NCBI GenBank assembly: GCA_026182355.1
Contig: JAPFBL010000035.1
Coordinates: forward strand, 2,547,501-2,611,500
DNA from: Hermatobates lingyangjiaoensis
Taxonomy: Eukaryota > Arthropoda > Insecta > Hemiptera > Hermatobatidae
Reading direction: 5' to 3'
DNA: 64,000 nt
This document shows positions 13,601 through 27,250 of this stretch, one piece after another; within the stretch, counting starts at the first letter, position 1, and each line of letters starts with the position of its first letter. A program made the translations under genes and the position numbers. A model generated the notes under the pieces. It had not been told where the DNA came from and made no database searches. It saw only the letters and a program-made list of their open reading frames with translations.

Positions 13601-16600
13601 TATATGTAGAGTCTGTCTGTTACTATGAGTGTTTGCATTGAGTTAGAAATGTTTTAAGTGAAATATAATTGTTGTTTAGAGTTTAGAGGCATATATAGAA
13701 AAATGTTAAATATTTTAATGAATAAAGACGATAAAATTAATCCCAATCAAAGATATATTTTCTGATGCATTCCATGGTACAATGCATAGTTGTCAAACAA
13801 GTGTCTGACTAACAAACAAAATATATGTTGGTCGTTAACTTGATATTATGTTTATTTATAGTAAAGTTGAGTTTAGGCCACTCCAGATTTTCCCACTTAG
13901 ACTTTATTCCTGTTCGAATTGAATATATTACAGGTAAGGCAGGACATTTCCTATTGTGTTAGCTATTATATTAATAATTAAGCACCAAACTAAGCTTAGC
14001 TCAAGCTAACAAGACATCCACTGATAGTTGGCGAAGTTCGCCGGGTCAGCTAGTATTAATAATTCTGTTATTTTATTATTTCCTTTCTTTCTCCTCTCAT
14101 GATGACACGGCAGACACTCTGCCTCCCCAGCAGGGCTACCCTAGCCTTGTTTATCACTTTGACGAAAATAGATTCAAGGAATTTTCGTTTGATGAATATC
14201 CACCTTTAGATGTTAGATGTTAATACATCGAGATATTGGGCTATCTTAGACTTGCTAATAACTTTACCCCCATAGATCTATTGTCATCAAGTATCAGATG
14301 GCTTAAGCTGAGTCAGGCAATAATTCATAAAAGAACCTGACAATCTGACGATATTATAGGAAACAATGCCTTTTGACCACGAGTTTGACAGCCACATATT
14401 ATGTATTCTACAGGATCTATCATCGGCCCTACCCAAAATGTCAAGGCGATATTCCATAGGGCAGTGGTTACCGAGTACTCCAAGCAAGGTCTTCAACTCC
14501 ACCTTATTTAGTCAGAGTGGTTTTTATCTAATTTTTTTATTAAGTCAGCAATCTCTTGGATTGCCGGAGACTTTTCACAGCCTTTCATTGTGGGCTTTTT
14601 TTTATCAACGCTTAAATGACTTTTGAACCAGCCTATTATACGTATTTTAATAATTATTTGTGTTTTTTAATCAATTATAGAGTATAAATAATATTACTAT
14701 CCCTAAAAATAAACATTATTTTAATTTTTAAATAGAAAGATATTTTAATATTAGATAAACACAGTAATGAGTTTTTTTTTATCTCTTACATCTATGTTCT
14801 TGCTGAAGTTAGTTCAATGCCTCGTGTAACATTTGACATGGGGTTTTTGTCATTAAAGAGTCATAGTATTTAAAAAAAACTCAGTATAAGAGGATTGATA
14901 TATTACATATAGGTCTGACAGAAAAGTCAAAAGAACTTTTAGCGTGCATTCAGATAACTAGGTTTATTTTGTCAATCATAACCATTTGAATATCATACTA
15001 CCGCAGAGGTTAGTAAACATCACAGTTTCATAAAGATAAGTCATAGCTCGTGTTTTGTTGTCATACTAATTGGTTGTATGTGGTTGTAGTTCTTCAACCT
15101 GTTTCCCACGTTGTACTCTTCATCTTCAAGTAGGACTAATTGTAACTACACAGCCTCTAAACTGGTAGATCCAGGGTTCAATACCTACTTATGTCCTTCT
15201 TTTGTTTACGCGGAAGGTGATAAAATCTTAGGAGAGGACTTAAATTGTCAGTCCTGTTCCTGTACGATATCAGATACTCTTAAAAATCTCTACTTCTAAA
15301 CACACTTGAGTTAGGTAAAATTTAAGACTCGCAATGTAGGTTGTTAATTTTGTGGTATTAGAAAGGGCCAATCTTTAGCATATATGCGTTCTTTTGTGAG
15401 ACTGCCACTTCAACTTAACCTAACATAAAATTTTTAACAAAATCATATTTAACAGAGTTAGGCTTAGATAAAATATAAGTATATTAAAAATAGAAGATTT
15501 AGGCTTATATTGACACCGCCTGTTTGATAGGTATGAAAACCCAGCATCATTTGAATATGGTTAGTCCTACTTAAAGAAACACCAGAAGCGAAACTAGTCG
15601 GACGACTGGGTACAAAAACTATATATATGATAGGATGAATTTAAACTTTATACAATAATATGATGTTAAAATATAAAAACAATGTTAGACAGTTAAAGTA
15701 TCTATTGGACCGACAATCTGTTTGATTTGATTAGAAGTAATGTTTACCTTGGAGTTAGGCGGGAGACGCGTGGGGATCCAAGACACTTTGCTTGCATCTT
15801 GAGCTCCTGTCAACTGGTCCACAGAGTCCAAGAAGAAGATAAAGGGCTGATTCTCCGACGCATACGTCATGAGCTGCTTGAAGTAGGCTGTCAGAGGCAC
15901 TATGTCGTCGGGGATGTCGTCAAACGGCATCATCAGGTTGTAGCAAAGCTTCAATCACAGTCTACTATTACAAGTCCAAAGTAAATGGACAACAACTATT
16001 CCTTAGCACTGATATCACTAATAAAATTATAAACTCGTCAGATTATCTACAAAAAATTTAAATAAGACAATGGACTATTAATTGTTATATAGCCTTATAT
16101 GGACTATTAATAGCCTTTTCAAGTTTTAAGTCATTATCATTTTTTTAAATTAGTCAAAAGCAGTATTGAAGAAACAACCGAGAATGCATATTCAAACTCA
16201 AATCAAAATCATCTAAATCTCCTCATTTTTTCTACTACATATCTCATAAATAGCTTATTTCATAACTTTTAATTTATTTCTTCTCATTCATTTTTATTAT
16301 TATACAATTTTACTGATTTTACCAATTATAATAGTAAATGTAATTATTTAATTAATAAATCATTCCTCATGAATAACTTAGTTGTTTTTAAATAGGAATT
16401 AAATGCACTGTACAACTTAATTTATTTAAATAAAAACAATAATTAAATATACAAGGTCCATATTAATTTCTAACGTTTACCTGTCATTAATGATACAAGT
16501 ACGACCAACCGCTAAATTTTACCTTTCATTTGTAAATATGTCCAATCTGTTTACAGTTTCAAAAGTTTACCTGTCGTTAATGATATAATTATGCCAAATT

Positions 16601-18251
16601 TATTTAGGAGATGTCTTATAATTAATAATAATATTAATTTATATTGTTAGTATCACAGGGGTTAGTTTAAATCACAGTAGTAATGATACTGTGTTATGTC
16701 GCATGCAGAAGTAAGAGTGTCCCTACCAGTTTCGGACGTGTCCCGGAGTTGAGTGATTCTACCTGAAGATGGACAACGTCCAAAACAAGTCTAACAACGC
16801 CTACTCCAATGGACGGTATTATTTATTGATGATAATTAAATTAATCATAAATATTCCTACTTTTTTTTGTTTGTCTTTTTCCTGATGTGTTTAATGTTGA
16901 ATGAAATTTATCTATTCTACCAACAGAGGAAACTCTATCAAAGTTGTTTCTTTTTTAGCAAATAAATTGAAAGAAGGCAATTTGGCAGTGAATTAGAGGT
17001 AGTGGAGAGAAGGTTTCTGCAGAAGAGGAGTGTTGGAGCAGACAATGCTTGCATGCAGGGCACCACCAGGATTGATGGTCGACTGGCAGTGACCCAAACC
17101 ACCGTCACATCTGCCCTCCACTATTCACTCCTCTCATTTTATACCCTCCCAAAAAACGTGCTTTTGACATTCTTCGATCGATACTTTTAAGTATGCTGTA
17201 ATTTAAACCACCAGAAACAGGAGGTTCTTTTTATAGTGAAGATAAATTGTATTAAAATGATACAATGATACTAGATATAACAACTGCTCTTATATAGTTA
17301 CTAGGTTAGGTTAGGTTGCAGTGGCAGTCCCACAAGGGGACACACTTAGGCCGAGTATTGGCCCTTTGTGATACCACACAATGAAGATTGATTCTACAGT
17401 GGGAGTCCTAAATTTTGCCTAACTCAAGTGTATTTAGAGTAGGGATGTTTAAGGAGTACCTGACATCGTACAGGCTCGGGACCGACAGTTTAACGTCATT
17501 CTCCGAGGGACAACGTGCTCAGATTTATTCACCTCCCGCGTGAATAAATCGAGGGCCAGGTGGAGATCGAACCCCGGTCCTATCAGTTCAGAGGCGGGTA
17601 CGTAACCACTGAGCTAGCCTGACCCCTTATATAGTTACTAACAATAGTATTTTATTTAAAGAAAGACATAATAATCACACAGACTTTGATACAATATAAC
17701 CAGGCTATAATGATACACAATCTCAAGTAATACATATGTATGTAAATATATTTAGAGTTTTCCTGCTGTATTGTTTGTTTTTTATTTCTCATTTCGAACG
17801 TCTTTTTAATTTTAAATGTTTATTCTTTTATCTTTTTCATTTTCTTATCCACCCTTTCTTTCCTCTTTTACTTAAATACCACTGTCATTTTTCCATTGTC
17901 CAAGCCGTCTTAAATTGTTTGACTGTGATAAAGTGGTTTTATTACTTCATAAGCCACTTTATATACGTTGGTGAACCGTTTCAAGTATCCACACTTTTCC
18001 TTCTTCTTCTCCTCTCCTGAAGACGGTAAGAAACCCGAAATGACCGTGAACCTTGAGTGTTAGTCTCTTTTTTTCATTTTTATCTCTTACTTTAAATATG
18101 TTGTTAAAATTTGCAGCAGCTTCTGCACTCAGTAACTTTAAGCTGGTGGCCTCGATTGAGGCCACCAGCTTAAAGTTAGTGAGTGCAGAAGCTGCTGCAA
18201 ATTTTAACAACATATGTTTGAGAGAAGACCTGCTGCCAACGTATTCTACTT

Positions 18252-18304
<53 letters not shown>

Positions 18305-21300
18305 TAAAAGAAAAGAACATGGAGAAATAACAAGACTCACTTCAATATTTCGAACTCGTTATCATAATAAAAGGAGTTCCGTTCCGTTGATATACAGCAA
18401 CTAACCATGTGATATATAGCATTCCAAACTCACAAAAAAAAAAGAAAACTCCGTGAAAAATTGTATTATTTTAAAAAAATAATAAAGCAAAATCAATAAC
18501 AAAAGCCAATAGCAATAAATAGATAAAAAATAATATATATTAACTTTTTAAAAAAAAACGGTTACACTGATGACACATTTCTACGTTATGACGTTGTCAA
18601 ACTATAGAAGAGCGTTTTTGTGAGAGTTTAAAAGAGTTTTCTTTCTCGGAGTTTATTTTGTTTTTTTTTATAACTAATTTTAAATACTGTTTTTATATAT
18701 ATATGTATATATATTATGATATTTTATATTACAATTATTAATATTAGTTGTAATAGTACTATTGTTATTTGGTCTTTGATCTACATTTGATGTAAGCAAT
18801 ACTTTTTTTTGATAGATTTAAATCATTTTATCTTTTAAAATAAAATATATTACAAATACATTGTTGTACTACATGGTTGTTTGATGTTAGTACTGCACTG
18901 CTAATGCTCGGCAGTATGTAGATTGTAACAGTCACCACGCCTTTTATATGAGGAGCCCACCCCGATATGACTGTCAGTTGGAGGTAATGTGTAATTGTGT
19001 AAATGTCCATAACTGCAGATTGCATCTTACACAGTTGCGAATCCAATTTTCCCAACCGGAGCTATTCCTGTAATCTAATCGACAGTTGCATTGCACCAGC
19101 CTTGCTACTGCACCATCAGCAACTAGGCAGGGTAATAGAGATTCTATCTTCCTTATTCTACTTCGTTTCTGGAGCCCATAAACTTGGTACTCTTATAAAA
19201 GAATTCCTTCCTTCTATTTAGTAAGTCTCCTTCTATATTTTACCAAAACTTCTCAAACTCAAAAGTATTTCACATGTCTATCGTATAAGACTGCTCTGAA
19301 AAGCACATCCTCTAAGAACAATAACAGAGGAAACATTATGACCACAAAAATCAGACTAATTTTGAAATGGTAAAATCGTATCAGTAAAGGATATATTCAA
19401 TTCACCGATGAGCGTTAAACGTACATTTTTTTTAATTTTACGATAAACTTATGGACTATCACCCTTAGTGCTGTTCTAGGGGCAAAAGTGTGACTCATTT
19501 GCTATTCGGCTCCCATTTTATTCACGATCTATATGGTGAGGTCAAAATTGTAAGGTACGGTCTTTAACGAGTATCTGACATCTTACACACTCGGAACCGG
19601 CAACTGTACTTCCTCCCTAAGAGATATTTGTAGATATCTTGGTTTATGACAATAAAACCTAGAACACAATTGCCTTTGAAGAGAACTATATTTTCTGCTT
19701 CCTCTACTAAGGTGACTTTTTCTTTGTTTTTTTGTTTTGTGCCATCTTCATAAAAGATTAGTATCTTGAGTTTGAAATTGATCTTTGCTTGAGTTTCAGA
19801 AATTGTCAACCTTTACTTGACGTTCTGAAATAGATCTAGTTATCTTTACTAGAGGTTTGATTTTTACTAAAGATTCTAAAAAATAAACTTTAATTGAGGT
19901 TCTGAAATAGATCATCTCACTTGAGATTTTCATCCTTACTTGAAGTTGAAATAGACAACATTTATTTACTTTAGTTTCTGAAATAGATAATCTTAAAGTT
20001 TGAAAGTTCATGTTCACTTGAGGTTCTGAAAAGACGATATATACTTGAGATTCTTAAATAGATAATCTATACTTGAGTTCTAAGGATAACTTGAGGTTCT
20101 AAGCATAACTTGAGGTTCTAATCATAACTTGAGATTCTGAAATGGATTATCTTTACTTGACGTTCTAATCTTAACTTAAAGTTGAGAAATAGTTCATATT
20201 TCTCGAAGTTTCAGAATAGATTGTCTTTACTTGAGGTTCTGAAAAGATTCATACTTGTGATTATGATCTTTGAATAACCTTTACTTGGGTTTACGATAGA
20301 CAATCTTTACTTAAAGTGATAAATAAGATTATGAAATAGATCATCTTAACTAAGTAGTGAAATGAATGACCTTCATTTAATATTCTCAAATAGATCATTA
20401 AAGAATAAAAGTTTTACATATTACACATTAGATCCAAAGTCAAATTGTTATTGTGTAATAAGACTTGCAGTTCATTATTTTGAGACATTGTGACAATTAT
20501 CACATTGTACTAAACACCTGACACCATGTAGATGTCTTTCTTTAACAATAAAACCAAGAACACAACTGGCTTTAAAAAGGGCATATTTTCTATTTTCCGC
20601 TAGAGTAACTAGGTGACGAGTCACAAGCATCTGGTGAATGCCAAAAATACTACAGACTCTGTTTCCAATCCTCACATGAAAATGTTATAATAATAGTCAG
20701 TATTTGAATCTATAATGTTAAATACTAACAGCGAATAAAATATCTATTAAACCAGATCTGGCCATAGTTCAGTCAAAACGGGGCTAATTCTAACTTTTGT
20801 TCATTATCAAGTGGCAACAATTGAATAAATCTGAGTACGTCAAACATCGGAGAGGGCTTAGAGAATACTCTAAACGTCCTTGAATTAAGCACAACTTAAG
20901 ACTTCTAATGTAGAATATTCATTGTGTGATATCACAAAGGTGTTCGGCCTATGATTGTTATCTCTTGAGACTGTTACTGCAACCTAACCTAACCAGAGCT
21001 TATCCATAGTTTAGTACATGTATTCAAAATCAAAAATAAATGACAGTTTTGTTTTTGTACATTCTGAAAGGTGTTAGGATTTTCTAAGTGTGGGTTTTCA
21101 AAACAAATGAAATATATATAAAAGGTGTGGTATGGACAAATATAAATATATAGATACTATCTAGAGTATTGAAAACAACAGAAGAAACTTTACCTGTTGG
21201 CAAATAGATATGAGGGTCGGTGCAAGTGCGCTGCTGTCGGGAGTCGTGCCTAAGAACCTAATGATGCAAACAGGTTTTTTGCCAGGAAACCAAATGGAAG

Positions 21301-24300
21301 TGGTAAGACCAGCAGCTTGAGCCAATAAAGACGTTTTACCACAGCCGCCCTCGCCGAACAGCACCATCGGCTTGTCGCCTTTCCCCTTCATGTAGTCCTC
21401 CAGCTTAGCTAGTTCTTCCTCGCGTCCATAGAACACCTGTAATACATCACGACTAATCAATGCATCTTTCACTATATTCAGAGATTTAAAAGATCACGTT
21501 TTACATTGCGATGTACATGCCTCGTTAACAAGTTTAACATAATATCTTAAATTCGATATTAACATGTTTATTTTTTTTACAAATAACTTAATTATCCAAT
21601 TTTACTGAGATACTTTCTTTTGAATTATGGTGCAATACTTCAAATATAGTTAGTTAGAAGCAGGGAAATTTCACAATCGACATATTGTAGAACAAGGGTC
21701 CCAACTTGGTGTGCCAGACGGTATTCAAGAAGGTGTGAGAAAGTCCCAGTAAATAATAGGATATTATAATAATTCAATTATTTTTCATATTTTTATTTAC
21801 TATGATGAAGATATTCATTAAGCTTGTTAGAAAATATCTATTTTTTTTTTTGTATGTTTCACATCTTAGGTTGTTATTATACTTGTTTTAATGTAAGCTG
21901 AATATAATATACATGTCAAGAGGTATGAGGTTGGAGTGAAATTTTGTTAGGGGTACGATGAGGAGTAAAAAGCTAATAAAATGGCTTTTTACAGATGTTC
22001 AATGAGCTAAGCAACGAGATTTCAACAACATGCTGTTCTTCTTCAGGCTTAAATCTAAGCTGGGAAGTCTGTGATAAAACAGTAGATATATAGTACTCTT
22101 GAGTTGTACTCCAAATTCCCAGCTTAGATTTGAACTTCAATAAGAACAGTACGATGTTTAAAACGCGTTTTTATCTCACTAAAGATCGGTACATGGAAAA
22201 TACTTCATTTGCTTTTTACTCTACAATGAGTAAATAAAACTTACTTACGTGGAAATATACCTCCCAGGATACAAATCAGTGCTTCTACTGATGCTTTTAA
22301 AGTGATGTTGGTGTTGGGATCATAAATCTGCATAAGAACCCGTATAATTGGAACTCGTATAATGAATGGCAAGAGAAGGCCACAAGGCTTTCCAACGGAA
22401 GACCTGTGATTACTTATATGCAAGCTTGCTTGGTGGAAGCCAAAGCGTCATAAAAATAACCACATTGGGTGCAGCCCAATCGATAACTCAGTCACAAGAA
22501 GTACAGGAGATATTGTAAGGACATTTCCTGGTTCTCTTGAGCTCGACATCGTTAGAGGTTTTCTCGTCCAATATTGTTTTCTTCTACAGGATCTTAGGTA
22601 AGTTCCTGATTTCTACGCTAATAAACAGCTTTGTCAGAAGCACTTTACTAGTGCTGCAACCTTAATGACGGAGGAAAACCAGGTAATGAGTTTTTGTTTT
22701 TTTCTGTATGTTTATCTCTGTGATGTTATTTTATTTAGTTCATTGAATCGTTCTTGATAATCAATTATATGTTTATATCTGACAATTATTAAAACCTTTG
22801 ATTAAGAATTAATAACATTTTCAATGTTTTGTTATCTGGATTACATATACTCACGCTATTTTTCTTTTTTATCGAGGTTTGGTCTAGCTTCAAACAGACG
22901 AAATGTTCAATATAGACGAAATGTTGGCGTAAAAGTTGTTTAACTGTTTGACGCCAGAAAAATAGTAATAATATTTTCTCTATTTATGTTGTTTATTAAT
23001 GCTTGTTCATGTTTACGAGAAGAATGTTTTTAAGTTTTATTACGTCTCACCGAGTTTGTTGTGACACTCTTTGATGAGTGTGACGTACCTTGACAGAGTT
23101 GTTGCAGGCATGCAGATGCTGAAGTATCTCTGTCACTATCTGACCTTGAGGACTGGAATCCTCCTTCCTCATCGCTCTGTCTACCAGCTTCGTCATATTC
23201 TTGTAGAAATGTGTAATGAAGTGATTCAGATACTCATCGTGGGTTTCTGTATCCAAACCTTCTCTGCCAATCCATTCAACGGTATACCTAAAAACATACC
23301 AAAAAGTTATAATCCTTTAGAATGAATGCTTCAACAATCTATAATATACTGCTTTAATCCAAAACATATTAAACATTCTTGATGTTAACTGATGTTTCGT
23401 GAATACTACCTCATGAGAAATATGGAATTTATAGAACTAGGAAAACAGTAAACAATTTTAAAAACTAAACGAAAAGTTAAATTAATTAAAAAAATTAATT
23501 AATTAATTAAATTAAATTAAAAGTTAAAGTTAATCTCAATGTAATTGTTCTCAAAAGCTGTTCTTTAGTTCACAGTTATTAAAATGACGATGACATTGAC
23601 ATACAATATGCCAATACATATCTGTATTTTCTTGACAGATAATAAGATGGAATGCATAATTTCCTCTTTCTGTTTCCTTCAATTGCCCTCTGTTTTAGGT
23701 TTGGTTAGGCTGCAGTGGCTGTCCTACAAGTAATAACAGATGGCCCTTTCTGATACCACACAACATTCTACATTGGGAATTCTAAATTCTGATTTTAAAT
23801 TGGGAGTTCTAAATTCTGATCTAAATTGGGAGATTTTAGATGAAAAAGTGCAACTATTTTGTATTTCAGTTCTTTCTTGATAGTAAAATCCTCCTAAATT
23901 GGAGAGAATTCAAAGAATTGTAGTCTGAGGAGACACTATTCCGCTGTATGTTTTTCTGTAGATCCAAAAATTATAATTTTGGAAATTCATATTATTTAAT
24001 GTTAGGAACCAGGATAGCCTACCTGCTGTACTAGCTACCTGCAGGATAGCCCCCTGGCCTACAAGCTGTATTTAGACTGGAAGATTCGAGGTTCAATACG
24101 CACTTTGGTCTGTCTTTGGAATCTAAAGATCCCTTATAAATACACTTGAGTTAGACAAAATTTAGTACTCCCAATGTAGAATATTCACTCTGTGGTAGAC
24201 AAGGGACAAATTTTTGGTCCATGTGTTTTCTCTCATGAAAAGGCCACTGCAACCTAATATAAAATAACCTAAACAAATATCCCCATATTACGAATATGCA

Positions 24301-27162
24301 CACTAGCATGAGTTCAAAGAAATTAATATTTTTATAGATAGTGAAAACAATGACACGTGAGAATGGAAGAAGATTGTTTCTGTCCAATCGACTGCATTCA
24401 ACATCAGTCTATGGTGAAGGCTAATTAACTAAAACTTTGCTACATACACATTACAACTAGGTTGCTGTAGAGAAACTTCATCATAGGTACAACTTCATCA
24501 ACAACGATCTCTTCCAAGATTTAGGCCTCGGGAGGAAGGTGGCTGCTCACAGGTGATTCCCACCTTAAAGCTTATCTGTTCAGGATGTAGTCAAATTATT
24601 ATCTTTACCATGTCATTTTTACCCTTGTCAGGTAAACAGTTGCAGTAGAGCATTCAATACTCCCCTAATATCACTTAACTGAACTAAGTAAGATCAATTT
24701 TTAACCTACAAAATAAGTGAACAATTCATACATATATTTTGCATGCACTATAAATTCATATCAAGGTTAGTTTTAAAACTGCATTTTGATATGTTTTTGT
24801 ATATATTTCTCAAGAAATTAGGTTTCAGTAACTAATTTTGAACAGATTATACAAATAGTTGTATGGCATGCAAGAAATGTACAAAATAATTAAATAGAAG
24901 CACGCAACTTCATGATTCTATCGCTGATGTAGGCCACCTAAGAAAATCTTAATGCTACGAATTTTTTAAAATATCTCTTTAGTTTATTCGCAGACTAATT
25001 AACTTGTAAATATAACTTTACTGTAGAAATGATTTCTAAATTGTTTATTATTTTATATGATGGAGCGTTGTTAAATAATAAACAGCCTCCTCGGCATATA
25101 TATTCACTACCCATATTCAATATATAGACCCCTACTATAGTCCTTTCCTGTCTCTTCTTCCTCCAGTGTTGCCAACACTTGTAGATTGCAGCCCGAATAA
25201 GATTTCATGTCTTGTCTTCGGAGCGGATCACATTTGTCTATCTGATGACGACTCCGTCAAGAGTTATTGCGAAATATTGTTATATAATATTAAAAACTGT
25301 AGCTGAAAATGAAATTTTCTGCGACACATAGGATGTCTCAGACGAAAAGAATGAGTTACATAACACATCAAAGTAGTTTTAAAATATTCATTGTAGTAAT
25401 TTATAAGATTTTCTAAAAAAATAATTAGTTGTGTTACTTACTTCTGGAAGTTTGAAGTTTCAATTTTCTCCGTGAGTCTTTCATCTCTCAAATGGGCCAA
25501 TAGCTTGATAGCTTCATTATCTAGAGACCTGTTGATAATGTCAATGAACAAGGAGGCCTTCTTGACATTTTGCAAATTGATATTGTTAATAATCCGGACG
25601 TAGGCCAAACAGTGGTTTTTAGTGTTCTTTACACTTAATATTCCATTAATTACCTCTCTTTCAGTCACTATAATAGATAAAAAAAAATTCAACAATGACT
25701 TTCTTTTATGAAATATAGGAACTAATAATTAAGACTATATAAATCAGAAATTAAACAAAATAATGTCCAAAAAAGTAATATTTATAATAATATATATAAT
25801 AATAAGAACATGAAAATAAACTGAAGTAATATATCCAACTGCATATGCTTCAGGACTAATAATTTCTTTTTTAATTATATTATTTATTTGACACAAATTA
25901 CTTTCGTTTACTCTCTGTGTAAAATGAAGTCGTATCACATTTTTGCGTTAGTGCCACTATTTGGATATCCTGTTTTTAACTAAATACTTTTTAGTGTCCC
26001 TACACATCATATTAACTCTTTACAATATCTCCCAATCTCTTTTATAAAACTTTAAAACAAGAATATTGACAGAATTCTGACAAATGTCGATGTCAATTTA
26101 AAAAAAATCCGACAATTACAGCAGGTTGTCTATTATTCCAAGTTGAAATTTCAGTTTTTGTAGTTATATTGTCTATTATATTAATCAAAATTATGTTAAA
26201 ATATTTTCTAGTATACTAATTTAATGATTATTTGTCTAATTATCCACATTTTACCATTTATCGTAAGAAAACCATTTTCTGAAATCATTCATATACCATA
26301 ATGGCCATTTTCACCCATGTAATTTCGACGTAAAAGTTTTCACCTAGCATAGCAAAGGAGAGGGGGTGGCGTTTTGAGGAAAAAAAAGAAAATAGAAAAA
26401 ATGAAAATAAAAAAAGCTAACAAAAAATCGGAGATTATATACTAAAATGAGTTTTTAATTTTTCTAACTGTTTTTATGTTTTATATATATAATACTCTTT
26501 TAAGCAGATTTTCCAACTGTAATATTTGCAAATTAAAAATATATTTATTTTAAATTTTTTAAAACTAGTTTTTTAAAGGAGTTGAACGTTTATTAAATTT
26601 GTTTGCGTAGCCAGCTAATTTAATTAACTTTTTTACGATTTGAGTAATACGGTTTTTTTTCAAAAAATCATTGGTTTTCTTTGATGGCGACTATACACGT
26701 ATATCTGTAATAAGATGAAAGTCTGGGTCTCATGACAGCAGTCGAAAATTAGATCATTGATTGTAATTCCATGAAAATAAATATTTAGAGAACTTTCTGT
26801 AATTTGGGTGGTTAAGGGATTATAAACGGCCATGAGGGGGGGGGGGATGTATGCCACGCCACTGAGGTATTTAGATCACTCTTTCAAAAAGTGCTTTTTA
26901 TGGATATAATTTCATAACTACCCGTCAAACGATCTGACCCGCATCGTGCCCACAAGATTGCAGAATGATTTTTAAGTCACAATTTGTACATTTTACTGTA
27001 AAACTGCCATTTTAGGTGATTCAAAAAGTCTGAACTTTATTTCAGTTTATCTCATGATTAATTGGTAATAATTTTAATAAAATAGGTGCGTGTGTATATT
27101 TGTTTTTGTGTTTGTAAGTGTATGTCTAATGAAATTGAGTATACAAATTAGCGATAAGTGTA

Positions 27163-27250
<88 letters not shown>

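Larger units (their letters stand above)
11853..15747 (-). other. Intron 9
   Basis: 3.9 kb. Contains a short hairpin (12005-12047), a (CA)n run near 12091-12112, a GC-richer patch at about 13000-13300, a repeat copy at 13310-13510, a Helitron-like 3' end at 14050, a possible retroelement coding remnant at 14290-14510 and a SINE at 15151-15425. Confidence 0.65.
15949..21193 (-). other. Intron 8
   Basis: 5.2 kb. Contains a 33-bp direct repeat (16475-16507 and 16565-16597), a PLE-like motif near 16760-16805, a young SINE (17304-17626), PLE ends with a palindrome and (TA)n (17.98-18.42 kb), a SINE fragment near 19.54-19.62 kb, a degenerate minisatellite (19790-20400) and a truncated SINE (20815-20996). 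The stretch 18.5-19.5 kb shows nothing I recognise. Confidence 0.65.
23288..25441 (-). other. Intron 6
   Basis: 2.15 kb. Holds an (AATT)n-like low-complexity stretch (about 23480-23520), SINE fragments at 23698-23800 (minus) and 24040-24277 (plus), a small tandem repeat at 23779-23833 and a PLE-like hammerhead core at about 25230-25290. Confidence 0.6.

Noticed and set aside
14910..14950. Mariner terminal repeat (TAGGTCTGACAGAAAAGTC)
   Set aside because: Resembles some mariner ends but no partner terminus, transposase or TA duplication was found.
15727..15984. Plus-strand open frame opposite the Walker B exon
   Set aside because: Antisense shadow of exon 9; the minus strand carries the conserved motif and the splice sites. 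The same applies to plus frames opposite exons 1, 3, 7 and 11.
16990..17130. Coding exon in a GC-richer patch
   Set aside because: Frame is short, has no known domain and no splice consensus; more likely transposon-derived.
17304..17320. Telomeric repeat tract
   Set aside because: Only two to three TTAGG-like units and always at the SINE tail, so it is not an interstitial telomere.
18828..19221. Possible gene fragment in a low-AT patch
   Set aside because: Opposing open frames without motif or splice sites; could be unique intron DNA.
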